Source of the DNA: Stichopus chloronotus
Taxonomy: Eukaryota > Echinodermata > Holothuroidea > Aspidochirotida > Stichopodidae
Reading direction: 5' to 3'
Assembly (NCBI GenBank): GCA_021234535.1
Contig: CM037832.1
Coordinates: 10,361,575-10,425,574 of the forward strand
DNA: 64,000 nucleotides
The notes beneath the pieces were generated by a model. The model made no database searches, was not told the origin of the DNA, and worked only from the letters and a program-made list of their open reading frames with translations. Each line of letters opens with the position of its first letter. The first letter of the stretch is position 1. Both the position numbers and the translations under genes were made by a program. This document shows positions 12,270-24,865 of the stretch, piece after piece.

Positions 12270-14815
12270 CTGTAGGCAACAATTAGAAATATGCGTCCTA
12301 CGGATTAGTCTCTGGTTGCTCGATCGGATCTGGACTGGGTTTTTGGCGGGGAAAATGGATTGGAGAAGAAATAATTGAAAAGAAACGAAATATAGAAGAG
12401 AAAACCAGAAATACTGCTGTAACTTTTTAAAAGATAGACTGTTAATAAACAATTTTATGTCATGACTATATATCAACCTAGCCCTGCTTTGGAAATAATT
12501 CATATAAAAAAAAACTGGACCAAGTTCTGGAAGAAAAGGTGTCAAAAGAGCGCTGTTTGAAGCATTTATCATCTGAGACACTACGATCTAAGACAAGTTT
12601 TAGGAATCACATGACAATTGTTTGCAGTATATAAACAGGGAGTCGTTACATGACTTTCTGATATAAATTAGGTAATGTACGAAAGCCTTCAAAGACCTTT
12701 CACAGCAATTCCACAAATTTCATAAATGTACTTCCTAGCATATTGTTGTGAGTAAATTCAAAATATTCGTACCGTCCATGTGCTTGTTAAACCAAAAAAG
12801 TTTTTTTTTTTTTTTCAACGACATTAATGCAACCGTACGGCACAACCATAGAATTAGAAAATAGGCACTTCTTCTTACTAAGGCAGTTCTGTTTTCAATA
12901 ATGTGTATTAAAGTTGAAAAACAAATGACATGTATTAATCTCAACGAAATACACTCACGCTCAGTGTGATAGTAGTCAGTACCTACTCAGACACAAATAG
13001 CGCAGTGTAACTAGTTACTGAGTTACGCGAACTTACCAGCGTCGCGCAAAAAAAAAAAAGTGGGTCAAAAGTTAAAGTGATGAATTTCTTTATGATTCTA
13101 TCGGCTGTAAAAATTCCAGAGCTCCTGCAACTTCAAAGCAAATTAAAAACACCCTAAATGCATACCGGGCGAGAAGAGACCTTTAGTTTTGATTGGAGAT
13201 ATAGGCCTTGAAAGGACGGTGTAACACGGTTATAATCACCTACACACCGCGGCTGCTTGCCATCCCCGTCTGTTGACAACATATGCGTCATCCATCGCTC
13301 TTTGCGAGAGTTCAGTACTCAGCCTCTCTCCATAAGATTAGAATTTATTTACGTCAAAACCTTGTCAGACTACATGTCATCACCACATAGTCAGAAGTCA
13401 TATTCATATTTCAGCCAGGCAGACGAGCGGGATAATTATAATGCACCTGCTATTGTGACAGATCTCATATTATATCAAATGTCCAGTCGTTCTGAACAAT
13501 AATAATCTGTAAAATGAACGTTCAATTAAAAGCCAACAAGGTGCGAATTGATAACAAACCTATTAAAGGCTTCATGTGCAGCATGGGGACAACATAATTA
13601 CCGTACATGTTGCAGCTACAACAGAATTGGAACAATTTAATCGACCAGCACCTATGTATACTTCCTCCCACTACCGCATAACCTTTGATATGTGTATTAA
13701 AGTTTTTTTTTTTTTTTTTTTTGTGGTATGCATTCCTTTTTTTGATCTCTAAGTTCAGATCGGGTGTAATTTGAAATATCTGATATCCAATTTACTGGTA
13801 TCAGGAATTTGCAACACCTTTCAACGTTTTTTCGATTCAAGAAATTTCAATCTCCTTAACTCTCCTACCTACCCCCCCCTCCTCACCACCATCCTCCTCA
13901 TCGTCTCACATTGCACCTTTCTCCCTCCCCCCCATCTCTCTTCCAGTCTCTCTCCTCTCGTTTCTCACCACATTGATAGAACATCTATGGAATATCTTAT
14001 ATGATCCATTTCATATATTGCGTATATTTCAGACTGACTGCTCTTTATTAACAAATTAATGCACAATCTTAGTCTAGTAGATTATTCAACATTGGACTAT
14101 ATGGAGCATCATGATTGTGATACTGCCTCATCTCGAAACAGTCCCTCAGTGCGGTCGGAGATAAACTGAGACAAAAAATCGTCTTCCAAAGTCTTACTTT
14201 GTCACTATCACATCGAGTTGTTTGGCCTCATCTTGTAATTCCTTAAGGTTAAGCATTCTGCGAGTCATAAAGGCATATTACTGACGAGCGATAAAACATC
14301 TTTTAAAATTCTTTGAGCACCGCATTAAACTTCAAACTCATTTTCACCACTTCTGCCGTGACGGAAAAGGTGTAGAGTCAAGTCGCAAATTTCTACGTGA
14401 CATTTCGCACGTTTAGGATAAATAGTGTAGACCCTACAAGCTTTTGAATGTGGCCTAGTAACACGAAAGTGTTATGATACCAATAAAAACTGGGCAAAAA
14501 CCATTTTTATGTTACAAGAGAATAGCAAAATCCACCCACCCCCCTCCTTAGAAAAGGTAAAGGGAGGCAAGCGTTCCAAAAGGATGCTCGAGAAAATGTG
14601 ATGGTTGTTGCGCCAAACATCGTACAATATCTTGCAAATCTGTAAGCTACAGCATTCACCCTCGTAAAAAAACTTCCATAATGTGTACTAGGCCTCATAT
14701 AAGGACATACATGTCTACCAGTTTCCTGGGTCTACCATGTGAACGTGTGAATTCAATCGAGAAGAAGTAGACGATGACTGAAATACGGAGAGGAGGACTT
14801 AGGAGGCGTGAATGA

Positions 14816-14890
14816 ACGGAAATGGGGCACGGTGAACGGAAGAGGGGCATGGACGAACGGAAGAGGGGCATGGACGAACAGAGGAAGGAA
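14816..14890. repeat. Minisatellite, 21-bp unit, about 3.5 copies
   Basis: The unit GAACGGAAGAGGGGCATGGA(C) is repeated three times with few differences, plus a partial copy. Because 21 is a multiple of three, the array stays open in several frames and produces repetitive translations (for example RPCPSSV on the minus strand). These are not evidence of a gene. Confidence 0.85.
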
Positions 14891-16223
14891 GGGTTTGGAG
14901 GAAGTAGTCGAGAGAATCAGAACAGCCTTTTATTTGTTTTTTCGCAACATAACAAAGATACAGGTGCAAGTATAACAAAAAGAATGGCGTTGAGAATGGA
15001 AGTGTTCTTAAGAAACCCTTCTGGGTTTGAAAAACAAGGACACTCCCCGTGAAAAAAAACAAAGTTATAAACAACAAAAAGAACAAAAACCAAAATATAT
15101 TCAGCTCTAATTTGTTCGACGAGTTTATCGAAAATTTCTTCGAACTTCAAGTGTTACGATTCTCATGGTTTTTCTCACAGATGTTAATTTTTTACTTGTT
15201 TTACGATTCCAGTCGGTTCCCGCAAACGTATCACTTCATTTCCTCATATATCATCCCCCCATCCGTTTCTTACATCATTGATCTAAGGTGGGTGGGTTGA
15301 CGGTGGGTGGGGTATGATGGCTGAAATTGTAAGAGAGGGGGAATAAATTGTATCTACACATATCACACCTTCTTTGAGTCTATTTCCCTGTTGAAATGTT
15401 AACATGCATGGATGTTTTTCGTGAATAGGAATGGACTATGGTAGTGTCAACAGAGTACAGTTTAAGATCGCACTTTTTATTCCAGTGACTGATAAATTCA
15501 AATGATGTATCAATTGCAACCCTTTCCCCTAACGTTCCCACGATCTCATCTTCTGATTAACAAAGTTTCGATATGCCGTATTTATTAATGCATGTGGCTC
15601 AGTAAGCATACCTTCCAAGAGATCCGCATTTGAACACCCAAACCCCGCTGACCCACGCCCTTTGAAAAAACCCGCATTTCACATCTCCGTAGTGGAAAAG
15701 ACGAAAAAAGGAAAAAGATCAGTAGGCCTACAGAACAGATTTTTTGGCGGTAACCTAGAGAAATTTTGTTGACTGATTTGCCCAAAAAGTGGTTTCGAGG
15801 GGGACACCTGCGCCCCTTACATGCCTCACCCAGGGGTGGACCTGCATCTAGCCTGCATCTCGGAACTTAAGAGCTATGAGTGAGGCAATAACGAAGTGAA
15901 AAACAAACTACATAAGGTGCATGACAGACGAAGCATCAAGTCTGAATATTGTGATATCACTACCACATTATTATCCCAAGGAATGAGCCGGTCTTTGACC
16001 ACAAAGAGAAACCTGAAACGTTTCCCATATTTGACTAAATTGCGCCATTACAAAGGACAATACATCCCCTTTAAATAGTTTCATGTCTCTGTCATACGGC
16101 ACTGAGGTTTACACTCCTTCCTGCCTATTAGTCTGACAGGGAGAATTTTTTTTTCTTTTGTTCTCATGAGGTCATGTTCCTATATTAGACATTTGCTTCC
16201 ATTACAGAATGTAAAAGAGGAAG

Positions 16224-16231
16224 TGACGTCA
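16224..16231. promoter_or_regulatory. TGACGTCA palindrome (CRE-like)
   Basis: Exact full CRE octamer in the context aagTGACGTCAtcaac. It lies 5' of the open frame at 16606-16923, but no promoter elements connect the two. Confidence 0.25.
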
Positions 16232-16605
16232 TCAACTTCGGCGGGTGGACTGGTAAAACTTAGTGACGAGATAGTGTATGGTGCGATGACTCAGTGAAGT
16301 ACTTGTAGGGTTTGCCGCATGGTTATTCAGTTGACTCTGCTATAGTCATTACGATACCCTGAGGAACAAAACAAAAAGAGGCAACACTGCACTTTAAACA
16401 CATTTATCGTTAAAACAGGAATAGAATTTTTCAAAATTGGTTTTGGATATGTAAAACATTTCCTCAGTATGTTGAAACTTAATCTACACCCAAGCAGGGC
16501 ATGTACGCAATTACACTTTTAGAGGACGCTCTCACTAACGACAAGTGCGCGTAGTCTTACAGCCATTGTATCCCTATTCACATCATAAATAAATAAGCCG
16601 GCTAA

Positions 16606-16923
16606 GCAGATAGATTAAACCTTCGGTCCATATTCGTAGAGAACTTGTTCTCGAGCAACTATAGGCTTACGGAGAACCTCGCTGCTATAGTAGATTGGAA
16701 AGAAACTGACACTGGTATATTCAGGATTGTTTCACATTATGAGATATTTTGCTTTGATAGTCTTCATTTAACAAGCTATCCGGGTATTTGCTTGAATGAG
16801 ATAGCAACTGGATGCAATGTTTACCATCATAACAAACTTCGTTATGAAGTTATTAGAAAAGCTACTACGGTTCAAAAATTTGAACCAAGAATGCTTGCCT
16901 ACAAACCGGATTTTGAGTGGTAG
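16606..16923 (+). other. Open frame of 105 codons, faint ETS-like resemblance
   Basis: The frame is open from after a TAA at 16603 to a TAG at 16921. Its length is within chance expectation. It contains the segment DWKETDTGIFRIV, which resembles the W-x4-5-GIFRIV segment of ETS DNA-binding domains, and ends with AYKPDF, similar to the YKFDF end of some ETS domains. The hallmark recognition-helix region between them (W-G-x-x-K and the Y-x-x-L-S-R-A-L-R-Y-Y-Y block) is not present in recognisable form, so an active ETS domain is ruled out. It could be a decayed fragment or coincidence; coincidence is the more likely. Confidence 0.12.
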
Positions 16924-17078
16924 GCCTTAAACTTAGGAGTCATCCAATATCTTGGGACCATTTTTATAACACTCAGTACCGTTTATAGCCAAAATATCAT
17001 TCACCACAAAGAGGCGTCTCTGTTAACCATTATAATCCGCGTGAACGTTATTGTCGTCCGAGATAATAGTTCAAGTTA

Positions 17079-17642
17079 TTTAAAGGTCGTATGACATGAA
17101 AATGACAATTTGGAGTATTGGGTGCATTAATTATCCAAAATGTTCAAAATAGCCACAAATTTCACCAAGATCCACCCTGATCAAGGATTGACAATTTTAC
17201 AGGCGGATTCCTGCCTCACACCTGCATCATGAATAAACATTACTTAAGCATGCAAATTTGTTATGTAAAGGGATTGACTCCTATGATACATCTTATGTTA
17301 TCCTTTGTTTTCTTAACCCTGATTTCAAGGTCAATTGAGAATTTTATATGCCAGGAGTGATTTATTTTGGACGCGCATATTTTCTTCTTCAAAAATATCG
17401 ATATCACTTGCCAATGTGAAAGCCAGTAATTAAGAGGCAAAATGTATAGGCTTAACAAAAGAAATACTGACACTGCAACACTACACTGTTTTGAATTTTC
17501 ATCTAACTTTGTAAAGTAAAAATCTCAAAAACGGTTAGAGATACAAAGCACAGATCCAACGGATTTTCTTTCAGGGTTTCACTTTGCAACTTCTGAATGA
17601 AGCCAACTCTTTTCTAGATGCATGTCACACGACTTTGAAAAA
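17079..17642. mobile_element. Possible degenerate TIR element
   Basis: The left end TTAAAGGTCGTATGACATG and the right end read on the other strand (TTCAAAGTCGTGTGACATGC) agree at most positions over about 18-20 bp. The span of about 560 bp and the TTAA start fit the other short elements here. The inner arms show only weak further complementarity, and no second copy was found in the window. Confidence 0.4.
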
Positions 17643-19280
17643 AAATTATGTAATGCAAATTTTTCACGTTTTCATCATGTCTAGTATATTCATATGCAAA
17701 CACTCTAGAGACAAATAATATTTAGACTAGCAAGTCCTGAACATCACGATCTCCTGTCACTTCTCTATCATACCACTCCTTTCCTCCCTCTACAGGGTTC
17801 AGATGTTCATGTCAAGACGTAAAGCAAAAGAAAAAAAAAATAAAATGTAAGTTTGTTCTGATTGTTTCTGCTCTGGCGACGAAAAAGTGCTTTCATGTTA
17901 TCCCACTATTTATCTACTACGGTATATTTATCCACTATTATCTCCCACTATCTGTCGACGGTGGCTCTGTGATTTCATACAGGTTCTCAAACCCACCAAA
18001 TTACTTTAAACAAGAAAAGTAAGAATTAAGAACAACATTTTCAGGTTTAAGAGCTTGAACATTCATATCCGTGCCATAAGGAGTAACGTTATATCCAGTT
18101 AGGCCAGAACATTTAATGTCTGTGATTTTCGAGCATGTGCTATCTTACATATTGAACTATCACTAAACAGCGTTGTATCAATGCCTCAACACCTCAAACA
18201 TACAATGATGAACATACCGCTAACAAATTGTTTAGCTTTTCACTGAATTTCCTGACTTGTTACTCATATCCCATTTTCGTCATCGTTGACTCTCTTTTCT
18301 TGCTCATTTTTTTTCTCTTTTTTTTTTTTTTGTCTGTGATACTTTTCTCCGACCAGGCCCCTTAGGATTCCGTTTCCAAGTTGAGTCGGCAACACTTCCT
18401 GAAAGTCTCACCCGTAACAATGAATTTGGCCGACACCCAGTTATATTAATACTACTACCGACATTACAGATAGCTGGTCACCACTTGACGGGGAGGGGGG
18501 GTTATTATCCAATCACGGACTCACCACATACAGTAACGATTCCGGGTTTTGTATCACAAACGGCCGGCCATAGAACAGGAAGGGACAGGTAAAGGCGCCC
18601 AAGCAAATCGCGATCTGTACTTTGACAAGAAGGAAAAAACTCCTTCATATTGAGTTGAAGGAAATAATTGGTATAAACTATCGCAACAATATAGAGTCAT
18701 GGTCGAATCAACGGAAACTTTGTACGAGAACTTCGAGAGCTATAAAACTAGCGGTCACACTTTGCCAATTCGATTAGTTGTACTTTTTAAATCAAATTTC
18801 GACCGTAAAGAGGGAAACAGAGAGAATGAAAAACAAAAGACTTACAATCGCCGGTTAACGTCTGGAAATGAAATAAGTTAAATTGCTGTCACTTTTGTTG
18901 GCGTTGAGGTAGGACATCCACTTCGAGTTGCTTTGATGTTTACCTGGTTGCTGTGGGAACCTGTGTATGAGTAAAATGTCAGTTAGGTTCATTAACGGTC
19001 TATCCTTTCTAGTATCTATTATTTTATTCTTCCTACGTGCTGTTGATATAACTACCGTAGTTCATGGTAGCAGCAGTACGGTGAACTATACAATGACATT
19101 TTCACTGTAAGACCCGACATCGATGCTACTGGAGGCTATATTCCTACATGACCTTTGTTTACACTTTTTTTCCGTCATTCAAAAATACCAAGAAAATTAG
19201 AAAAGAGCATCACTCCATGGTGCATACCCCTAACAGTGATTCCCTTGTGAAGTGTTTCGTTTCGACAAACCATCCCATCA

Positions 19281-19292
19281 CCCCCCCCCCCC
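19281..19292. repeat. C12 homopolymer tract
   Basis: A pure C run of 12 nt followed by further C-rich sequence. Confidence 0.95.
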
Positions 19293-19660
19293 GCCCCTCA
19301 ACCCTCTCCATTCAACCCACCAACTCGTTCTCTGTTAGCTTTCCTGATTGTGTACTGCCAAGTATATTGGCAAGGTCACAACCGTTCTTAAATAACTTGA
19401 TTATCCTCTGTAAAAATTCTCATCTGAGTGGAAAAGGGGGGTGATGACAACTAGGGGATCAAGGTTCTGACTGGGGACATTTGTCCCCCCAACCCATCCC
19501 CCTCCTCTTCTAGGTGAGGCTATTGACCGAATGTGGTGTGTTTAACTTCAACCGTTGGTCCCTGATAGACCTGATGATTACAGTGACTATACATACTTCT
19601 TGGTACAACTGGTTCCGTAACACGACTGTGACAACATCAACCTAACTCATCATTACGGTA

Positions 19661-19689
19661 CCTCACCTCACCTCACTCACTCACTCACA
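19661..19689. repeat. CTCAC/TCAC short tandem repeat
   Basis: CCTCA units pass into CTCA units over about 29 bp, within a broader C/T-rich patch that continues to about 19760. Confidence 0.8.
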
Positions 19690-21220
19690 TCTTAATCTCC
19701 ACTCTCCTCACCCACACCAGCTCCCCTCCCTTCCTCCCCTCCCTCTCATTCTACTGCAACCCACCTCATTACCACCACTCTGGCACTCGACGTGTTGGCC
19801 CTCTAGCCTTACACCAAACAAAATAGATCAGGTACAATTCTTCGTGTATTTGTTGTTATTGTAGCTGTGATTTCGTGTGTTATAGCTGTGTTTGCATGTA
19901 GCTGTTATTACTCCCTGGTGTTTACAACTTACCTATATCAAAGTATGATACTACGACAGTACTGGCAGTCAGCTCATCATATCAGTTATACAACCAACTT
20001 TTATTCTCTCTTTCTCCCAATATGACGGGGGGACTGTTTTAATTTAACTACATGATAATTATCTGGATGGTGTTAGATGCCGCGAATACCGGTACAAGTC
20101 CCCCCTAAAAAGATCTGATCATAACGTTAAGGAAACAGGGTGACGACTATCACACTGCTATGAATTCCAAGTTCACGCTCTTGTGTACCCTGTTCGGAAT
20201 TGTGTTCAGGTGCTGTCATTTTAGGCGACCGTTTAAACAATAGCCCACCGGTGATCGTCTGCCCCTTGACTACCTATATTCACCCGCTGGTCCTTGAACG
20301 AGATCGTATTTAGCACAACGAAGGCATGCAAAGGGCGCGAATCTGCTACTGATCTGCATATAAAAGCCAAGGCTCCCTCTAGTCTAGGGCTCACAAATTA
20401 CTCAGATGCACCTCAGCGGTTTCATTGTGAAGGTGTTTCGTTTATTAGAGCTCCCAACGGCGAAGAATCTAACCAGGCGAAAAATTATCCCATTGTCTCT
20501 TTCTTCCTGTGGTGTGAAGTGAAAAAAGAAGAAGAAACAATCCCAAAATTGGCACTTTGGCAGGAATAATGACGGGGCGGTTGGTTACCATATAGTGTCT
20601 GAAACTGAGTTAGTGCTATAGTAACAATGGATGTATCATAGGAAACAGCAAAATTTGATTGATACTGTACTCTTGAGTAGGCACAACGGTTGTTGTTTAC
20701 ACAGTTAAATGGTATACCAAGACTACATTCACCCAATATGACTGACAACTTATTTTCTTTGGTTTGTTGAATCACTGCTTGGATATGTATATTGATACTC
20801 TTGTGTCTATGCTTACTAAAATTGCTTGTGTTGGTATGTCAGTCGTTATCACAGAAAAAAAAAAAAAATTGAAAATGTATCTAGCTATGACGAAAGCGTC
20901 AGCGTAACCAACTCAACACTCGGGACACACTTTACATAAACACACGTACATTTATTCATAATGTCCCATATGCGCATTTCAGGGGTAAAAAACATTAATT
21001 TATTGATTACGTCGTTAGATTTACATATTACTTCAACTTTGCAACAGGAGAATAAACTGCGTGGCTAAGAATGAGATTCTGTGAGGAAAGAATTTATTTC
21101 ACACTTATAATGTTGTGATAAAACAAAATAAATATGAACTTGACGATAAGGTAATCTACATGTCACATTTGTAAGTGGGCTTTGGGAGTATAAAGTATGA
21201 CACATACCAGGTCCCACCTG

Positions 21221-21256
21221 AGTGTGTGTATGTGTGTGTGTGTAGGGGGGGGGGGG
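21221..21256. repeat. (GT)n microsatellite followed by G12
   Basis: An interrupted GT repeat (21221-21243) runs directly into a pure G12 tract (21245-21256). Confidence 0.9.
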
Positions 21257-23323
21257 CTAAAGACCCTCTCAGTAGTGATGTGTCATGATTGAATGTAGGT
21301 GAGCGTAAGAGTTACTTGACTAACAGTAAAAGATGGATCAGTGATTCACTAAGGGAATGTTACATCGCGTCGGCCCTCTGATTATGAGACCAAATTATCA
21401 CAAAATAAAGTTATCTTGATTTTAGTTGAAACCCTGTTTCTCGTGTTCAAGTAAGACCGATTTTGAACTGAATTTCCGAAGACTACATAGAATTAGCGGT
21501 GGATCAAGAATTTATCTTCAAGAAAGTAAGGGAGAATGAGAGAGAACTGAACGATAGCGCTTGACTCTTGTGCGAGTATGGAATGTGGCAAGAAGCAACC
21601 GATGCCTCTAATATCGTTACATTAGCATTCTAAAGAAGTACAGTTAAAGCTGTACAGTTGAAGTAGGCCTAATTGAGTTTTCTCTTGATTTGAAATCAAT
21701 TAGAAATTGATGGAACTTCCGTTCACCCACCCCCCCCCACCCCTTCACCAAAGTGAAGGAACTACCTTATTCCACCATTTACAAGTCATACAATATATTG
21801 ACGGGTATTGCACAACTGTGTGCTAGAAAAGAACTCGTACCCAATCTTAGTGCTAGGCATATTGGCCGTGCCCACGTCCATCACTTTTAAGTGCCCTTGT
21901 GGTAAATTGTGGTACCGTCCTCAAATACATTCAATTCAGTCTTTTTGAGGACAAAATTTAATCAAGTGGAAAATTAGGGAAGCAAACCTCTTCAAAAGTA
22001 CAAAAATTACATTTGAGGTCACAACAAACTCAACCGCTCTCTCACCGAATGCATGTAATAACCCATACATAATGGAGGGGCCTGATAATTACGCCCGTTA
22101 TACCTGTTTAAGGTCATTAGACTACACCGTAGGCAGGATTCAGTCAATGAAGGGGCCAGTTCCATGATGGGATTTGCATGATCATTTCATGTTTATTGGC
22201 CGTTCGTATTGTGTCAATCTCTTTATTGTCACTTCGGTTATGACCGTGTATCACGGAGCAAGTTAGGAAAAGTTCTCGTCGTAACCCACGCATACAAGAA
22301 ATGTATTCAACTGTTCTTGAAAAGTGGTGTAGCCGGCATTTGTTTTCCACTTTCAGTGGCTACGTATTATATTGTTTACTGAATTCACCTTTTTTTTTTC
22401 TTTTTCTTTTCTTTTTATGGGTAGGTGGCCTATTTGTTGCTGTGGTCCTCTATTCAAGCTGTAATTGTTTCGTCACAATAGTTCACCGGCCTCGGAAGAA
22501 CAAAGAATTCAACTTAAAACGGAATGTGTGCGTCCTGTTTTATTGCCGCATTCTTGCTTTTTAAATGTCTTTTAAAAAGTATTTTATTCCCCTCAATTTG
22601 GTAAAAGGATGAAAAACAAGCTCTCTCCTTTTTTAACCGAAGAATACTGATATTCCATTTCTTTTTACCTGTCATGCCCTTTTGGTTGTTTTCAGCATAT
22701 ACGATTAGCTTTTCTTTATTTCGTTCAAGAATAAATCAATCACAGGATCCATTTTAACGGCAGACAAAGCAATCTACAGAGGTAGGCTTAACTGCAAGTC
22801 GTAAAAATCACACGAATTTATGAGTTTCATGTAGTTAAACAGAAGCTATTCTGTAAGCATTTAGCCTATCGGTGTGTCATTCTCTTACCTCCATCCAATT
22901 TACGGGTACAAATGTATTAGGGTACGTGGGTATCACTTGGTTTAATTGCCTTCACATTGAAATAATGTAAAGGCGGACTGTCATCTGTTGCCAGGGTCTT
23001 CGGAACCTGTTACAGTTGAGGGTGTAAATATCTAAAAGGACACTCTGAAAGATCTTATAGTATATGGGTAAAAAGGGCACTTTTTTTGTCCAAGAGGGCC
23101 ATCGAATTTACATAGAGTGAAGTTTCTAACTCAAGCAAATTAGTATGGTCGGGGTGTGTCAAAGTAACATGTCATATCGATTACATTTCACAACTACAGC
23201 AAATTCATCCCCGGGGGGTAAGGGTGGAGCTGGCAGGGAGGGTATTCACTTTTCAGTCATTTCTAAATTACACTAGTTAAAAAGGCATTGTTTGTCCAAC
23301 AGCCTATAGGAATAAGAGGTGCA

Positions 23324-23365
<42 letters not shown>

Positions 23366-23366
23366 A
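23324..23366. repeat. (AT)n microsatellite
   Basis: About 43 bp of alternating A/T with a single TTT interruption. The sequence is self-complementary. Confidence 0.95.
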
Positions 23367-24051
23367 CGTGTATGCTCTTCCGTTTACCGAATTCGTTGAA
23401 ATTTCACTGAGCCCACTGGTTCTTTTGTTTTATTAACCTACTAAACCTCTTAAATTGAAATGCCATGTCAGATATAATACTGATCGGTTCTTAATTTAAG
23501 ACAGTTTAGCTTTTAATACGCCCTTGACAAGGAAGGAAACCAAAGAAGCAGCTTGAGAGTAGATGGTTTCCCTTTGTTTTTTCATGTGATATAACCAATA
23601 TGTAACTCGTTGTGATTGTTCAAAAATTTGGGCGTTCAAGTTGCAAGGTTTGTTGTAATTATCTTTAAAATTTCAGCAAAATGAGAAAAACGATGAAGGA
23701 GAATGTTTATCTAGGAACAAAAGTCAACAACCACGAGAGGAAAAGAAAGTGCACACTTTTGAAAGTCACTTCTCTTTTGCCGTATTTGTAGCAACCGGCG
23801 AACGCTTCGGGTTAAAAAAAAAGATGTTGGAATGATAGCTGGGAGGTTTGTGTTATCAGCTTTTAAGCGTCAAAGGTTAATGTGCTAAAATATCACTTGT
23901 CTCGTCACAAATTAAATCGATTTAACGGTGGTTCTAATGGTGTTAATGTGTACTAGGCCGTTATTGGCTATTTAAGTCACATTAATGATGGTATTAACAT
24001 GTTGTCATAACACACTCATACTATTCAACTGGTTATTGACTCATTCTCGGG

Positions 24052-24440
24052 GGGTATATTTAACCCTATTGAATTAGCAACGGGTAAATATAACCCTAAC
24101 TGCATTCGAAGCAGGTATGTAGGCCCAAGTGTCCTACTATACTGCTCTACGTGCTGCCATGTATTTAAAACAGGCACCGTACTTATACGATCTTACAACA
24201 TTAACACCATGTAGTCCACTAAATATGACCATATTACATTAGCAATAATCTATTCCAGTCACAACAGGTACATATGACCATAAGTTCATCATGATAGGTG
24301 AATATTAAAATCAACGGCATATATACTAAATGGCACTGCACTAAAGAAATGGTGTATGAAACCTACCCAACTCACAACAGGTAGTCCTATATAGAAAACC
24401 CTTATGCAACTACAACTATACTGCAAACTTGGAAGAATAT
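24052..24440. repeat. Degenerate repeat with ACAGGTAnATATGACC-type core
   Basis: Related segments recur: gggtatatttaaccct, gggtaaatataaccct, caggcaccgtacttatac, acaggtacatatgacc, acaggtagtcctatat. They often lie near (a)ttagcaa or acaacag. This looks like a very old tandem array of units around 30 bp or longer. Unit boundaries cannot be fixed by eye. Confidence 0.35.
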
Positions 24441-24763
24441 GAAAGAAATTTTTGCTTGCGGTATTGTTTGAAGCCCCCAAAAGCCCTAACTGTGTTTAGT
24501 TAATAAATCCAGAAGTTATTGCTCGAAAGTTAGTGTATTTCTGAAGACAAATCAATTTGTTAATTTTTATATCAACGAAAGAACGTTTTCTGTTCTGTAA
24601 TCCAATATACAATGATTGCGAGGTATGAAAAGTCATTTTCTTTGTATATATTCCTTGAATGTTTAAAAGGAATCTTAAATACCTAAGGGACAGTGACTTT
24701 CATTTGAAAAGTATATACCGGTAGTATAGTTGTTAAAGGCTGATGTATGGCCATTTCTTTTCG

Positions 24764-24865
24764 TGACGTCACACCTTGGAGTTGCTCTTTGATTGTAAGT
24801 ATGTATACATGAAGGGTAAGAGAACATCCTTAGAGTTTAGGTCACATGGACACAAAATGACGTCA
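24764..24865. promoter_or_regulatory. Two TGACGTCA palindromes 94 bp apart
   Basis: Exact CRE octamers at 24764-24771 (context cgTGACGTCAcac) and 24858-24865 (context aaaTGACGTCAtcc). Neither is next to a recognisable promoter or exon. Confidence 0.35.

Larger units (their letters stand above)
12600..16600. other. Non-coding stretch, no gene recognised
   Basis: Only short open frames and low-complexity tracts (T runs near 12800 and 13705, C-rich blocks near 13870-13930) are visible, besides the 21-bp tandem repeat at 14.8 kb. No RNA gene signature or transposon terminus was recognised. Confidence 0.6.

Noticed and set aside
14799..15086. Minus-strand frame with SSVRPCP repeats
   Set aside because: It is the translation of the 21-bp minisatellite plus a T-rich tail.
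16869..16886. Near-palindrome GGTTCAAAAATTTGAACC as a regulatory site
   Set aside because: Eight-base arms of this AT-rich kind are expected occasionally in 64 kb and nothing else marks the site.
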